DNA of 64,000 bases from Escherichia sp. E4742 (GCF_005843885.1 NZ_CP040443.1:2542001-2606000), one strand, 5' to 3'. Shown: positions 1 to 8,916, numbered from the stretch's first letter. Translations and numbers: made by a program. The notes: generated by a model from the letters alone, not told the origin.

Positions 1-1
1 T

Positions 2-1615
2 ACGTTACTCACTGATTTTAATCGTGAACTGCGCAAACTCGCGCCACTTTCGGCAGCTCTGGAGCAAAGCGATCTGGCGATTAGCTGGTATATGTTCCAC
101 ATCAAAGCGCTGGTGGCGATACTCAATAGTGACATTAACCATTATGCCGAACAGGTAGCGACGCTCTCCGGTCAGCGGGTGGCGCAAAGTTACCAGGATT
201 TGCGCTCCGGCGAGAGGCTGATCATGATTTTCGCCCTGTTAGCGGTGGTGATCACCGCGTTTGCAGGTTGGTATATCTATCGCAATCTCGGCTCTAACCT
301 GACGGCGATTTCCCGCGCCATGAGCCGCCTGGCGCACGGCGAAGCGGACGTCACTTTTCCGGCGTTACAGCGGCGCGATGAGTTAGGTGAACTGGCGCGC
401 GCCTTTAACGTTTTTGCCCGCAATACCGCATCACTCGAACGAACGTCCCGGCTGTTGAAAGAGAAAACCACGCAGATGGAGATTGCCCAAACCGAGCGGC
501 AGGGGCTGGAAGAGGCGCTATTGCACAGCCAGAAGCTGAAAGCGGTCGGGCAACTGACAGGCGGGCTGGCACATGATTTTAATAATCTGCTGGCGGTGAT
601 CGTTGGCAGCCTGGAGCTGGTGAACACGGATTCGCCCGACGCGCCGCGAATACAGCGGGCGCTGCAAGCCGCCGAACGTGGGGCGCTACTGACCCAGCGG
701 CTACTGGCGTTTTCCCGCAAGCAGTCCTTACATCCGCAAGCCGTTGAACTGAAAACTCTGCTGGAAGAGTTAAGCGAATTAATGCGCCACTCCTTACCGG
801 CAACGCTGGCGCTGGAGATTGAAGCGCAGTCTCCGGCGTGGCCCGCGTGGATTGACGTCAGCCAGCTGGAAAACGCCATCATCAATCTGGTAGTGAACGC
901 CCGCGATGCGATGGAAGGGCAGACGGGAATCATAAAAATTCGCACCTGGAATCAGCGCGTTACTCGCAGCAGTGGGCAGCGACAGGATATGGTGGCGCTG
1001 GAGGTCATCGATCATGGCAGCGGCATGTCGCAGGAGGTGAAAAGCCAGGTGTTCGAGCCGTTCTTTACCACCAAACAGACGGGCAGTGGCAGCGGACTAG
1101 GCTTGTCGATGGTCTATGGTTTCGTGCGCCAGTCCGGCGGGCGCGTGGAAATTGAAAGTGCGCCGGGGCAGGGAACAACGGTCAGATTACAGCTTCCCCG
1201 CGCGCTGGTGGCGGCGAAAAACGTATTGCCAGCGGTGGTAGAGCAGACAGCCGTCAGCGGCGATAAACTGGTGTTAGTGCTGGAAGATGAAGCCGCGGTG
1301 CGCCAGACCATCAGCGAACAATTGCACCTGCTGGGCTATTTGACGCTGGAAGCGAGCAGCGGCGAACAGGCGCTGGGGCTGCTGGCGGCATCAGCAGAAA
1401 TCGATATCTTTATCAGTGACTTAATGCTCCCCGGCGGCATGAGCGGCGCAGAAGTGGTCAATGCGGCCCGCAAACTTTACCCGCACCTGACGCTGCTACT
1501 CATCAGCGGCCAGGATTTACGCCCCAGCCATAACCCCGCGCTGCCAGACGTGGCGCTGCTGCGCAAACCCTTTACCCGCGCGCAGCTGGCGCAGGCGCTG
1601 GGGCAAGAGAATTGA
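2..1615 (+). CDS. Hybrid sensor histidine kinase, 5'-truncated by window edge
   Basis: The frame is open from base 2 to the stop at 1613-1615, so the start lies left of the window; 537 residues are visible. The order is a periplasmic/helical remnant, one membrane helix (about nt 224-280), a HAMP segment, a coiled coil, a HisKA domain with the phospho-acceptor His in AHDFNN (codon 572-574), a HATPase_c domain (N box VVNARDAM, G boxes DHGSGMS and GSGLGLS), and a C-terminal receiver with Asp in ISDLMLP (codon 1418-1420). There is no HPt domain, so phosphate must go to a separate HPt or flow back from the receiver. The ligand is unknown. I do not recall a gene of this kind beside yjdP in K-12; it may be strain-variable. 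No response regulator follows; the partner may lie to the left. Confidence 0.85.
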   Translation, partial: TLLTDFNRELRKLAPLSAALEQSDLAISWYMFHIKALVAILNSDINHYAEQVATLSGQRVAQSYQDLRSGERLIMIFALLAVVITAFAGWYIYRNLGSNLTAISRAMSRLAHGEADVTFPALQRRDELGELARAFNVFARNTASLERTSRLLKEKTTQMEIAQTERQGLEEALLHSQKLKAVGQLTGGLAHDFNNLLAVIVGSLELVNTDSPDAPRIQRALQAAERGALLTQRLLAFSRKQSLHPQAVELKTLLEELSELMRHSLPATLALEIEAQSPAWPAWIDVSQLENAIINLVVNARDAMEGQTGIIKIRTWNQRVTRSSGQRQDMVALEVIDHGSGMSQEVKSQVFEPFFTTKQTGSGSGLGLSMVYGFVRQSGGRVEIESAPGQGTTVRLQLPRALVAAKNVLPAVVEQTAVSGDKLVLVLEDEAAVRQTISEQLHLLGYLTLEASSGEQALGLLAASAEIDIFISDLMLPGGMSGAEVVNAARKLYPHLTLLLISGQDLRPSHNPALPDVALLRKPFTRAQLAQALGQEN

Positions 1616-1683
1616 GAATCCTCCGCTACTCGCAGCAGGCACCTTTGCCTACCTTGTATTAACTTTGTTGCGAGGCCGAGTTT

Positions 1684-2013
1684 ATGAAACGCCACTCCAC
1701 GCTCTTTCTTTTTACCCTGCTCACGCTGACCACCGTTCCGGCCCAGGCCGATATTATCGACGACACCATTGGCAATATTCAGCAGGCGATTAACGACGCT
1801 TATAACCCTGACCGTGGGCGAGACTATGAAGATTCGCGCGACGACGGCTGGCAGCGTCAAGTGAGCGACGATCGGCGTAGACAATATGACGACCGCCACC
1901 GCCAGTTTGAAGATCGCCGCAGGCAGCTGGACGATCGCCAGCGCCAGCTTGATCAGGAGCGTCGGCAACTGGAGGATGAAGAGCGGAGAATGGAAGATGA
2001 GTATGAGCGATGA
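1684..2013 (+). CDS. yjdP: YjdP, secreted charged coiled-coil protein
   Basis: This 109-residue protein matches E. coli YjdP as I remember it. A cleavable signal peptide (about residues 1-22, ending VPAQA) is followed by a short acidic part and then a long, very regular run rich in Arg, Asp, Gln and Glu, with a repeated DRRRQ/LDDRQRQL pattern that should form a charged helix or coiled coil in the periplasm. The function is unknown. The ATG at 1684 follows a GAGGCCGAG-like ribosome site. In K-12 the neighbour downstream would be phnP; here phnO follows directly, on the other strand. Confidence 0.85.
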   Translation: MKRHSTLFLFTLLTLTTVPAQADIIDDTIGNIQQAINDAYNPDRGRDYEDSRDDGWQRQVSDDRRRQYDDRHRQFEDRRRQLDDRQRQLDQERRQLEDEERRMEDEYER

Positions 2014-2036
2014 TGTAGGGTATGGAGCAGGCATCG

Positions 2037-2075
2037 CCCCTCACCCTCTCCCCAGAGGGGCGAGGTGAGGGGCCA
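2037..2075. repeat. Inverted repeat between yjdP and phnO
   Basis: The stretch CCCTCACC...GGTGAGGGG forms an imperfect hairpin with CCCC/GGGG inner arms. It lies between the convergent 3' ends of yjdP and phnO, where it could end transcription from either side. A similar CCCTCTACCCAGAGGG motif sits at about 18560-18578 upstream of melR, so this looks like a scattered intergenic repeat rather than a gene-specific site. Confidence 0.5.
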
Positions 2076-2135
2076 GCGCGCAGATGACCCACCCCATCAC
2101 GCCATCCCCGACTGTGCGCCGCCGGGAGGCTTTTC

Positions 2136-2570
2136 TTACAGCGCCTTCGTGAAGCGGAAGTGGCTCTGCTCGTAGCCTTCGCGCAGATAGAAACGGTGCG
2201 CGTCGTGGCGCTTGACGTTGGTGGAAAGTTCGGTCATTTCGGCCCCGGCCTGGCGGGCTTCTTCTTCTGCCCATGCCAGCAACTTGCTGCCCACGTTCAA
2301 ACCGCGCGCCTGCGGCATCACCACCAGTTCCTGAATTTCGCCGATCCAGTTGACATGATGCAGATGAAACTGCAAATGCAGGCCGATCATGCCGATAACT
2401 TCGCCATCCAGCAGCGCCAGATGGTAGCGCATATTCGGGTCGCGCAGGTTGGCGTTAAAGCCCACGCGAAACGCGTGATGGTCAAACTCCGCCTGTTTTA
2501 GCTCACAAATCAGCGCGTAAACCGCGTCGGTATCGTACTGCGTGGCCGGGCGAAGCTCACAAGCAAGCAT
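2136..2570 (-). CDS. phnO: Aminoalkylphosphonate N-acetyltransferase PhnO
   Basis: PhnO is a 144-residue GNAT-fold enzyme that acetylates aminoalkylphosphonates with acetyl-CoA. The fold is visible: QELVVMPQARGLNVGSKLL is the acetyl-CoA binding motif A (the R-G-x-x-G/S part), and HRFYLREGY is the C-terminal motif. Sequence and length agree with E. coli PhnO. In K-12 it is the penultimate gene of phnCDEFGHIJKLMNOP. Here its ATG still overlaps the end of phnN, but everything upstream in the operon is deleted, so the gene has lost its normal promoter and pathway partners. It may be read from yjdN, which lies 62 bp upstream in the same direction, or not at all. Confidence 0.93.
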   Translation of the reverse strand: MLACELRPATQYDTDAVYALICELKQAEFDHHAFRVGFNANLRDPNMRYHLALLDGEVIGMIGLHLQFHLHHVNWIGEIQELVVMPQARGLNVGSKLLAWAEEEARQAGAEMTELSTNVKRHDAHRFYLREGYEQSHFRFTKAL

Positions 2571-2640
2571 GGTGTTTCTCCTTCTGATGGATCAGCGTCA
2601 GCAGCGTGTCGACCGACTGTCGCAGACTGCCGTCATTGTT
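2557..2640 (-). pseudogene. phnN: phnN remnant (C-terminal ~27 codons)
   Basis: On the minus strand a frame running from 2640 to a TGA at 2557-2559 reads NNDGSLRQSVDTLL and ends HQKEKHHACL, which I recognise as the end of PhnN (ribose 1,5-bisphosphokinase). It overlaps the phnO start, as in the intact operon. Its 5' side runs straight into the 3' end of yjdN, so the junction lies within about 2633-2645. All of phnC to phnM and most of phnN are therefore gone. Confidence 0.75.
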
Positions 2641-3067
2641 GTTTGACGACATTAATCATCCACGGCACGCCATATTTATCGGTGACTTTACCGAAGCCAT
2701 GCGCCCAGAAGGTTTCCTGCCAGTCCATTTCGATTTTTCCGTTGGCGGCAAGATTATCAAACCACTGTTTTCCTTGTTCGACCTGTTGCGAATCGAGCAC
2801 CAGCGTAAAGCCGGAGTAGCTGGCTTTTCCTGATGGCATGGCATCGCTCATCATGATATCGCTACCAGCAATGCGCACGTTAGCATGGGCGATGGCGGTA
2901 TCGGGAAATTGCATCCCGGAAGGGCAGCCTTCGGCGCTTTCCTGCGCTGATTTCGGCATTTCCCCGAAGCTGATTTTATAGAGCAGTTCCGCGCCCAATG
3001 TGCGTTGATAATAAGCAATTGCGTCGGCACAGTTACCGGCAAAAGAGAGGTAGGGACTTAACGGCAT
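2633..3067 (-). CDS. yjdN: YjdN (PhnB), VOC/glyoxalase-fold protein
   Basis: A 144-residue member of the PhnB/3-demethylubiquinone-9 3-methyltransferase-like branch of the VOC superfamily; no reaction is established. It starts MPLSPYLSFAGNCADAI and has the family's HGFGKVTDKYGVPWMINV end. From memory the K-12 protein is slightly longer (ending KQQPTQ); here it stops at KQQ because the TGA at 2633-2635 belongs to the DNA brought in by the phn deletion. The loss of a few C-terminal residues should not harm the fold. It lies between yjdM and the phnN remnant and is read on the minus strand. Confidence 0.88.
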   Translation of the reverse strand: MPLSPYLSFAGNCADAIAYYQRTLGAELLYKISFGEMPKSAQESAEGCPSGMQFPDTAIAHANVRIAGSDIMMSDAMPSGKASYSGFTLVLDSQQVEQGKQWFDNLAANGKIEMDWQETFWAHGFGKVTDKYGVPWMINVVKQQ

Positions 3068-3128
3068 GATTGTGACCTCAGTTAAGAGAAGCCAGTTAAG
3101 TGTAGTTCGAAATTTGTACAGATGAGAG

Positions 3129-3217
3129 GCTGCCTGATAAGACGCGTGAGCGTCGCATCAGGCATCTGGCACCGTTGCCGGATGCGGCGCGAGCGCCTTA
3201 TCCGGCCTACCGATCAT
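3129..3217. repeat. REP/BIME pair between yjdN and yjdM
   Basis: Two repetitive extragenic palindromes lie in opposite arrangement: TGCCTGATAAGACGC...GCATCAGGCA (about 3130-3164) and GCCGGATGCGGCGCGAGC...TTATCCGGCCTAC (about 3177-3211). Both have the standard enterobacterial REP form. Confidence 0.9.
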
Positions 3218-3244
3218 GTGCCAACATTAGATTGAGCAATACAA

Positions 3245-3580
3245 TCAGTTCTTTTTCACAAACTCAGATTTCAGTTTCATCGGACCAAAACCGTCGATTT
3301 TGCAGTCGATGTTATGGTCGCCTTCAACCAGGCGGATGTTTTTCACTTTGGTGCCGATCTTCAGCATCGAAGAGCTACCTTTTACCTTCAGATCTTTAAT
3401 GATGGTAACGCTGTCGCCGTCAGCCAGCAGATTGCCGTTAGCATCTTTAACGATCAGCTCGTCACTTTCCTGTGCAGGTTCTGCGTCGTTCCATTCGTAG
3501 GCGCATTCCGGGCAGATGTACATGCCGTTATCTTCGTAAGTGTATTCGGAGTTGCATTTTGGACAGTGTGGTAATGACAT
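3245..3580 (-). CDS. yjdM: YjdM (PhnA), zinc-ribbon protein
   Basis: A 111-residue protein of the PhnA family. It has an N-terminal zinc ribbon with two CxxC pairs (CPKC and CPEC, residues 6-29) and a C-terminal PhnA domain ([24 protein letters not shown]). The E. coli protein was once linked to phosphonates but its role is not settled. I chose the ATG at 3580 because it follows a good GAGGAAAACC ribosome site and gives the family's N-terminus; the frame stays open further upstream but without a good start. Confidence 0.92.
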
Positions 3581-3977
3581 GTGGTTTTCCTCAAAAGTCA
3601 GCGGGGCAAAAGCGCCAAAAAACGGCAGATTGCCGAAAAAGGCCGCAATTATACACAAAATCCCTGAGTTTGTCGGGGGTACTGCTGATTTTAGACGACG
3701 ATCGTTTTCATTTGAAAGAGAAGGCAAAAAGAAAATAATCTTTTTGCCTCAGTTTATTATTTGAGATAAGGTTAACTTTATTCTTGTTATTTTTTTAATT
3801 TAATTGTTTTTTATCTTTCTGACTTTTAAACGTGTCGGAAGAGACTTCGACATTCTAATAAAAACAACAAATTAAATATAAATTATTTCCCGCAGTAATT
3901 ATAAAAGCCGAAAACAGAACTAAAAAACGATCTGGCTAAATAAAAGTAATAAAATTTGCTTTAAGGAAGAACTTTCC
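3581..3977. promoter_or_regulatory. Divergent yjdM / crfC promoter region
   Basis: This 397-bp noncoding stretch between divergent yjdM and crfC is strongly AT-rich from about 3720 to 3960, so it must hold the promoters of both. A GGAAGAA ribosome site lies before the crfC ATG. I see no RNA gene or repeat in it. Confidence 0.5.
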
Positions 3978-6206
3978 ATGTGCACACAGACAATATATGA
4001 GTTAAGTCAGGAGGCGGAACGTCTGTTACTGCTTTCCCGACAACAGTTGCAGTTACTGGAAAAAATGCCTCTCACTGTACCTGGAGAAGTGGCGCCGCCT
4101 CTAACTTTACCCTGGAGTCAACATAATATCGTCGAGCGCCACGCGATGCTGAATAATGAGCTGCGTAAAATTTCCCGTCTGGAAATGGTACTGGCGATTG
4201 TCGGCACTATGAAAGCAGGGAAATCAACCACCATTAATGCCATTGTTGGCACTGAAGTTCTTCCTAATCGCAATCGCCCTATGACTGCGCTGCCAACGCT
4301 TATTCGCCATACGCCGGGGCAAAAAGAACCCGTGCTGCATTTTTCACATGTCGCGCCAATTGACCGTTTAATCCAACAATTACAACAGCGCCTGCGTGAT
4401 TACGATATTAAGCATCTGACCGATCTGCTGGAAATAGATAAAGATATGCGTGCACTTATGCAGCGGATCGAAAATGGCGTCGCTTTCGAAAAATATTACC
4501 TGGGCGCCCAGCCTATTTTTCATTGTCTGAAAAGTTTGAATGATTTGGTGCGCATGGCGAAAGCGCTGGACGTTGATTTTCCTTTTTCTGCTTACGCAGC
4601 CATCGAACATATCCCAGTGATTGAAGTGGAGTTCGTCCATCTGGCGGGGCTGGAAAGTTATCCGGGGCAGTTAACATTACTGGATACTCCCGGGCCAAAC
4701 GAAGCCGGGCAACCACATCTGCAAAAAATGCTTAATGAGCAGCTGGCGCGTGCTTCTGCGGTGCTGGCGGTGATGGATTATACGCAACTGAAATCGATCT
4801 CCGATGAAGAGGTGCGCGCGGCGGTTATGGCCGTCGGCAAGTCAGTACCGCTGTATGTATTGGTCAATAAATTCGATCAGCAGGATCGTAACAGCGACGA
4901 TGCCGAACAGGTGCGGGCGCTGATTTCCGGTACGTTGATGAAAGGCTGTGTTACGCCAGGGCAGATATTTCCGGTATCGTCTATGTGGGGCTATCTGGCG
5001 AATCGGGCGCGCCATGAGTTAGCTAGCAGCGGCAGGTTGCCCGATCCTCAACAGCAACGTTGGGTGGAGGATTTCGCTCATGCGGCGCTCGGCAGGCGCT
5101 GGTGTAACGCGGATCTGGAGGATATCGACCATATTCGCCATGCAGTTGAGCAATTGTGGGAAGACTCGTTATTCGAACAGCCGGTGCAGGCGTTGCTTCA
5201 TGCCGCGTACGCCAACGCGTCGTTGTACGCTCTGCGTTCTGCCTCGCATAAATTGTTGAATTACGCCCAGCAGGCGCGGGAGTACCTTGATTTTCGCGCC
5301 CACGGCCTGACTGTCGCCTGCGAGCTATTGCGGCAAAATATCCACCAACTCGAAGAAAATTTGCAGCTATTGCAACTCAATCAGACGCAGGTGAGCGGTG
5401 AGATTCAACATGAAATAGAGCTGGCTCTGGCATCAGCCAACGACTTTTTGCGTCAGCAGCAAGATCAGGTGAATGCCCAGTTAGCCGTGCTGTTTCAACA
5501 TGATTCGTGGCCATTAAGCGAGATTCGTACTCGCTGCGAGACACTGTTACAGACGGCACAGACCCAAATCAGCCGGGATTTCACGCTGCGTTTTGCTGAA
5601 CTGGAATCAACCCTTTGCCGGGTACTAACCGATGTTATTCGTCCCATTGAACAACGGGTTAAAGTGGCATTGAGTGAGTCTGGGTTTCGCCCTGGATTTG
5701 AGTTTCCTGTTTTTCGCAGCGTGGTTCCCCACTTCAATACTCGCCAGCTATTCAGCGATGCAATATCACTCCAGGAAATACCGGATGAGCAGGTCACCCG
5801 TTTAGGTGTTGTACGTGAGACTTTCTCGCGCTGGTTGAATCAACCAGACTGGGGACGGAGTAGTGAGAAATCCCCGACGAAGACCGTTGATTACAGTGTG
5901 CTACAACGTACTTTAACCGAAGAAATTGACCTCTATTGCCAACAAATGGCTAAAGTTTTAGCGGTTCAGGTCGATGATTCTGTCACGGCAGGAATGAGCG
6001 CATTTTTCGCTGATTTCGCTGTATGTTTGACGGAATTGCACACGCGCTTACGCGAAAGTCTGGCTTTGCGACAGCAAAATGAATCCGTGGTGAAAATTAT
6101 GCAGCAGCAATTGCTGCAGACTGCAACAACGCACGGCTGGATTTATACGGACTCTCAGTTGTTACGCGATGATATTCAAACTCTTTTCACGGCAGAACAG
6201 TATTGA
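3978..6206 (+). CDS. crfC: CrfC, dynamin-like GTPase
   Basis: This 742-residue protein is E. coli CrfC (YjdA), a dynamin-family protein reported to bind the DNA polymerase clamp and help keep sister replication forks together. The GTPase signs are clear: P-loop GTMKAGKST at about residues 75-83, switch/G3 LLDTPGPNEAG, and G4 NKFDQQD. The C-terminal half is long helices of the dynamin stalk type. It is translationally coupled to yjcZ: its TGA overlaps the TTG start of the next gene. Length and sequence are full. Confidence 0.93.
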   Translation: MCTQTIYELSQEAERLLLLSRQQLQLLEKMPLTVPGEVAPPLTLPWSQHNIVERHAMLNNELRKISRLEMVLAIVGTMKAGKSTTINAIVGTEVLPNRNRPMTALPTLIRHTPGQKEPVLHFSHVAPIDRLIQQLQQRLRDYDIKHLTDLLEIDKDMRALMQRIENGVAFEKYYLGAQPIFHCLKSLNDLVRMAKALDVDFPFSAYAAIEHIPVIEVEFVHLAGLESYPGQLTLLDTPGPNEAGQPHLQKMLNEQLARASAVLAVMDYTQLKSISDEEVRAAVMAVGKSVPLYVLVNKFDQQDRNSDDAEQVRALISGTLMKGCVTPGQIFPVSSMWGYLANRARHELASSGRLPDPQQQRWVEDFAHAALGRRWCNADLEDIDHIRHAVEQLWEDSLFEQPVQALLHAAYANASLYALRSASHKLLNYAQQAREYLDFRAHGLTVACELLRQNIHQLEENLQLLQLNQTQVSGEIQHEIELALASANDFLRQQQDQVNAQLAVLFQHDSWPLSEIRTRCETLLQTAQTQISRDFTLRFAELESTLCRVLTDVIRPIEQRVKVALSESGFRPGFEFPVFRSVVPHFNTRQLFSDAISLQEIPDEQVTRLGVVRETFSRWLNQPDWGRSSEKSPTKTVDYSVLQRTLTEEIDLYCQQMAKVLAVQVDDSVTAGMSAFFADFAVCLTELHTRLRESLALRQQNESVVKIMQQQLLQTATTHGWIYTDSQLLRDDIQTLFTAEQY

Positions 6207-7081
6207 CAAAGACGTTACTGGACGGCCCAGGTCGCGTGCTGGAGTCGGTTCATCCCCGCTTTTTAGTGGATCTGGCGCTGGGCGATGATACTCGCCATCC
6301 GCAAGCCCATCAGCAGCAGTTTCGTGAACGACTGATCCAGGAGATCCTTGCTCGCACACAGCTTCAGACGTGGGCGAATGCCGGAATGTTAAATGCGCCG
6401 CTTAGTCTACGCCTGGCATTGGTGGAAAAACTGGCGGCAATGCTTGACCCCGGTCATCTGGCGTTGACACAGATCGCACAATATCTGGCGTTACTGCAAA
6501 AAAGGGATCTCCGCCCACAATCCGCTTTCCCGGAACTCCAGCAGCAAATTACCGCTTTATATGAGTGGTTTTCAGCCCGTTGTCACTGGAAGGAAAAAGC
6601 CTTAACGCAACGAGGGTTACTGGTGCAGGCGGGCGAACAGAGCGAGCAAATTTTTACTCGCTGGCATGCCGGTGCGTATGACAGTTGGTCGCTGCCTGGA
6701 CGTTGTTTCATCGTTCTGGAAGAGCTGCGTTGGGGGGCGTTTGGCGATGCCTGCCGTCTGGGAAGTCCGCAAGCGGCAGCGTTGTTGCTTGATGATTTGC
6801 GCGTGAAAGCGACGCAATACCTGGCTGAAAGTATCAACGCAGCACCGACTACTCGTCATTATTACCACCAGTGGTTCACATCATCTACAGCTCTAAGTAG
6901 TGTGGAACATGCTGACTTTTTAGGTTGGTTGGGTAAGTGGTCCGATGCAGATAAACAGCCCGTTTGCTGGTCGGTGACTCAACGTTGGCAAACTGTCGCG
7001 GTGGGGATGCCACGGCTTTGTTCAGCACAACGTCTGGTGGAGGCCATGGTCGAGGAAATCTTCTCTGTAAATCACGTGTAA
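6203..7081 (+). CDS. yjcZ: YjcZ, CrfC partner gene
   Basis: This 292-residue protein is the homologue of E. coli YjcZ, which has no recognised domain; I see no catalytic motif. It starts at a TTG (6203) that overlaps the crfC stop by four bases, so the two are translated as a pair. YjcZ has been linked with motility and with CrfC function by context only. The gene is intact. Confidence 0.88.
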   Translation: MTKTLLDGPGRVLESVHPRFLVDLALGDDTRHPQAHQQQFRERLIQEILARTQLQTWANAGMLNAPLSLRLALVEKLAAMLDPGHLALTQIAQYLALLQKRDLRPQSAFPELQQQITALYEWFSARCHWKEKALTQRGLLVQAGEQSEQIFTRWHAGAYDSWSLPGRCFIVLEELRWGAFGDACRLGSPQAAALLLDDLRVKATQYLAESINAAPTTRHYYHQWFTSSTALSSVEHADFLGWLGKWSDADKQPVCWSVTQRWQTVAVGMPRLCSAQRLVEAMVEEIFSVNHV

Positions 7082-7120
7082 ATAATCAGTTACATTAGTG
7101 AGTGTTTAACGAAATTCATG

Positions 7121-7136
7121 TGTGAAGTTGATCACA
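7121..7136. promoter_or_regulatory. CRP site of proP P1
   Basis: TGTGA-AGTTGA-TCACA is a near-perfect CRP site. It lies 208 bp upstream of the proP ATG, within 7082-7343, the region that holds proP P1 and the Fis/sigma-S dependent P2 in E. coli. CRP is known to repress P1 here. Confidence 0.8.
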
Positions 7137-7343
7137 AATTTAAACGCTGGTAGGGTAAAAAGGTCATTAACTGCCCAATTCAGGCGTCAACTGGTTTGGT
7201 TGTACAATTCTTAATCGGAACGTGTAAGTAAACCCGCTACGCTTGTTACAGAGATTGCACCCTGCAATTCCCGCTTCCCTTTTGCGGGCGCCACGTTATT
7301 TGCCTGACGTGTGCGGAAATGGGCTTACTCTGCGAGGAAAGCT

Positions 7344-8846
7344 ATGCTGAAAAGGAAAAAAGTAAAACCGATTACCCTTCGTGACGTCACTATTATTGAT
7401 GACGGTAAACTGCGCAAAGCCATTACCGCAGCATCGCTGGGTAATGCAATGGAATGGTTCGATTTTGGTGTTTATGGTTTTGTTGCCTACGCGTTAGGTA
7501 AGGTCTTTTTCCCGGGGGCAGACCCCAGCGTGCAGATGGTTGCTGCACTTGCCACCTTCTCCGTTCCCTTTCTGATTCGACCGCTTGGCGGGCTCTTCTT
7601 CGGTATGTTGGGCGATAAATATGGTCGCCAGAAGATCCTTGCGATCACCATTGTGATTATGTCGATCAGTACGTTCTGTATTGGATTAATACCGTCCTAC
7701 GCCTCTATTGGTATTTGGGCACCGATTCTGTTGTTGATCTGTAAGATGGCGCAAGGGTTCTCGGTGGGGGGTGAATATACCGGGGCGTCGATATTTGTTG
7801 CGGAATACTCTCCTGACCGTAAACGCGGCTTTATGGGCAGTTGGCTGGATTTCGGTTCTATTGCCGGGTTTGTGCTGGGTGCGGGCGTGGTAGTGTTAAT
7901 TTCGACCATCGTCGGCGAAGAAAACTTCCTCGACTGGGGCTGGCGTATTCCGTTCTTTATCGCTCTGCCTTTAGGGATTATCGGGCTTTACTTGCGCCAT
8001 GCGCTGGAAGAGACGCCTGCTTTCCAGCAACATGTTGAGAAACTGGAGCAGGGCGACCGGGAAGGTCTGCAGGATGGTCCGAAAGTCTCGTTTAAAGAGA
8101 TTGCTACCAAACACTGGCGCAGTCTGTTGACGTGTATTGGCCTGGTGATTGCCACCAACGTCACTTACTACATGCTGCTGACCTATATGCCGAGTTATTT
8201 GTCGCATAACCTGCACTACTCCGAAGACCACGGAGTGCTGATTATTATCGCCATTATGATTGGTATGCTGTTTGTGCAACCGGTGATGGGGCTGCTTAGT
8301 GACCGTTTTGGCCGTCGTCCGTTTGTGATCCTCGGTAGTGTTGCGCTGTTTGCGCTGGCGATCCCGGCGTTCATCCTGATTAACAGTAATATCATCGGCC
8401 TGATTTTCGCCGGGTTGTTGATGCTGGCAGTGATCCTTAACTGCTTTACGGGTGTTATGGCCTCAACGCTGCCAGCGATGTTCCCGACGCATATCCGTTA
8501 CAGTGCGCTGGCGGCGGCATTTAATATTTCGGTGCTGATTGCCGGTCTGACGCCAACGCTGGCGGCCTGGCTGGTCGAAAGCTCGCAGGATCTGATGATG
8601 CCCGCCTATTATCTGATGGTCGTGGCGGTGGTTGGTTTAATCACCGGCGTAACCATGAAAGAGACGGCGAATCAGCCATTGAAAGGTGCGACGCCAGCGG
8701 CGTCAGATTTACAGGAAGCGAAGGAAATTCTTGTCGAGCATTACGATAATATTGAGCAAAAAATCGAGGATATTGACCACGAGATTGCCGATTTGCAGGC
8801 GAAACGTTCTCGCCTGGTGCAGCAACATCCGCGTATTGATGAGTAA
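7344..8846 (+). CDS. proP: ProP, proline/betaine:H+ symporter
   Basis: A 500-residue inner-membrane transporter of the major facilitator superfamily. It takes up proline, glycine betaine and ectoine with protons and is activated by high osmolarity. Twelve membrane helices can be traced, with the MFS loop motif GDKYGRQK after helix 2 and its counterpart SDRFGRRP after helix 8. The C-terminal tail (about residues 455-500: EHYDNIEQKIEDIDHEIADLQAK) is the antiparallel coiled coil that tunes the osmotic set point. The start at 7344 has a GAGGAAA ribosome site and gives the known N-terminus MLKRKKVKP. It is the sole gene of its unit, with two promoters upstream. Confidence 0.97.
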   Translation: MLKRKKVKPITLRDVTIIDDGKLRKAITAASLGNAMEWFDFGVYGFVAYALGKVFFPGADPSVQMVAALATFSVPFLIRPLGGLFFGMLGDKYGRQKILAITIVIMSISTFCIGLIPSYASIGIWAPILLLICKMAQGFSVGGEYTGASIFVAEYSPDRKRGFMGSWLDFGSIAGFVLGAGVVVLISTIVGEENFLDWGWRIPFFIALPLGIIGLYLRHALEETPAFQQHVEKLEQGDREGLQDGPKVSFKEIATKHWRSLLTCIGLVIATNVTYYMLLTYMPSYLSHNLHYSEDHGVLIIIAIMIGMLFVQPVMGLLSDRFGRRPFVILGSVALFALAIPAFILINSNIIGLIFAGLLMLAVILNCFTGVMASTLPAMFPTHIRYSALAAAFNISVLIAGLTPTLAAWLVESSQDLMMPAYYLMVVAVVGLITGVTMKETANQPLKGATPAASDLQEAKEILVEHYDNIEQKIEDIDHEIADLQAKRSRLVQQHPRIDE

Positions 8847-8858
8847 TCTGAAATGGAT

Positions 8859-8887
8859 GGCCTGATGCGACGCTGTCTTATCAGGCG
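8859..8887. repeat. REP element after proP
   Basis: GGCCTGATGCGACGCTG...TTATCAGGC is a standard REP palindrome, 15-40 bp after the proP stop. Confidence 0.8.
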
Positions 8888-8899
8888 TACACCCGAACT

Positions 8900-8916
8900 C
8901 TTAAGGTTCACTTAAT
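8900..8916 (+). promoter_or_regulatory. PmrA (BasR) box of pmrR
   Basis: CTTAAG-GTTCA-CTTAAT is two direct PmrA half-sites separated by five bases, 45 bp upstream of the pmrR start. The eptA promoter carries the same half-site pair at 12482-12498. Confidence 0.8.

Noticed and set aside
277..945. A 222-codon open frame on the minus strand
   Set aside because: Antisense shadow of the histidine kinase; composition is Ser/Arg-rich as expected for a shadow frame.
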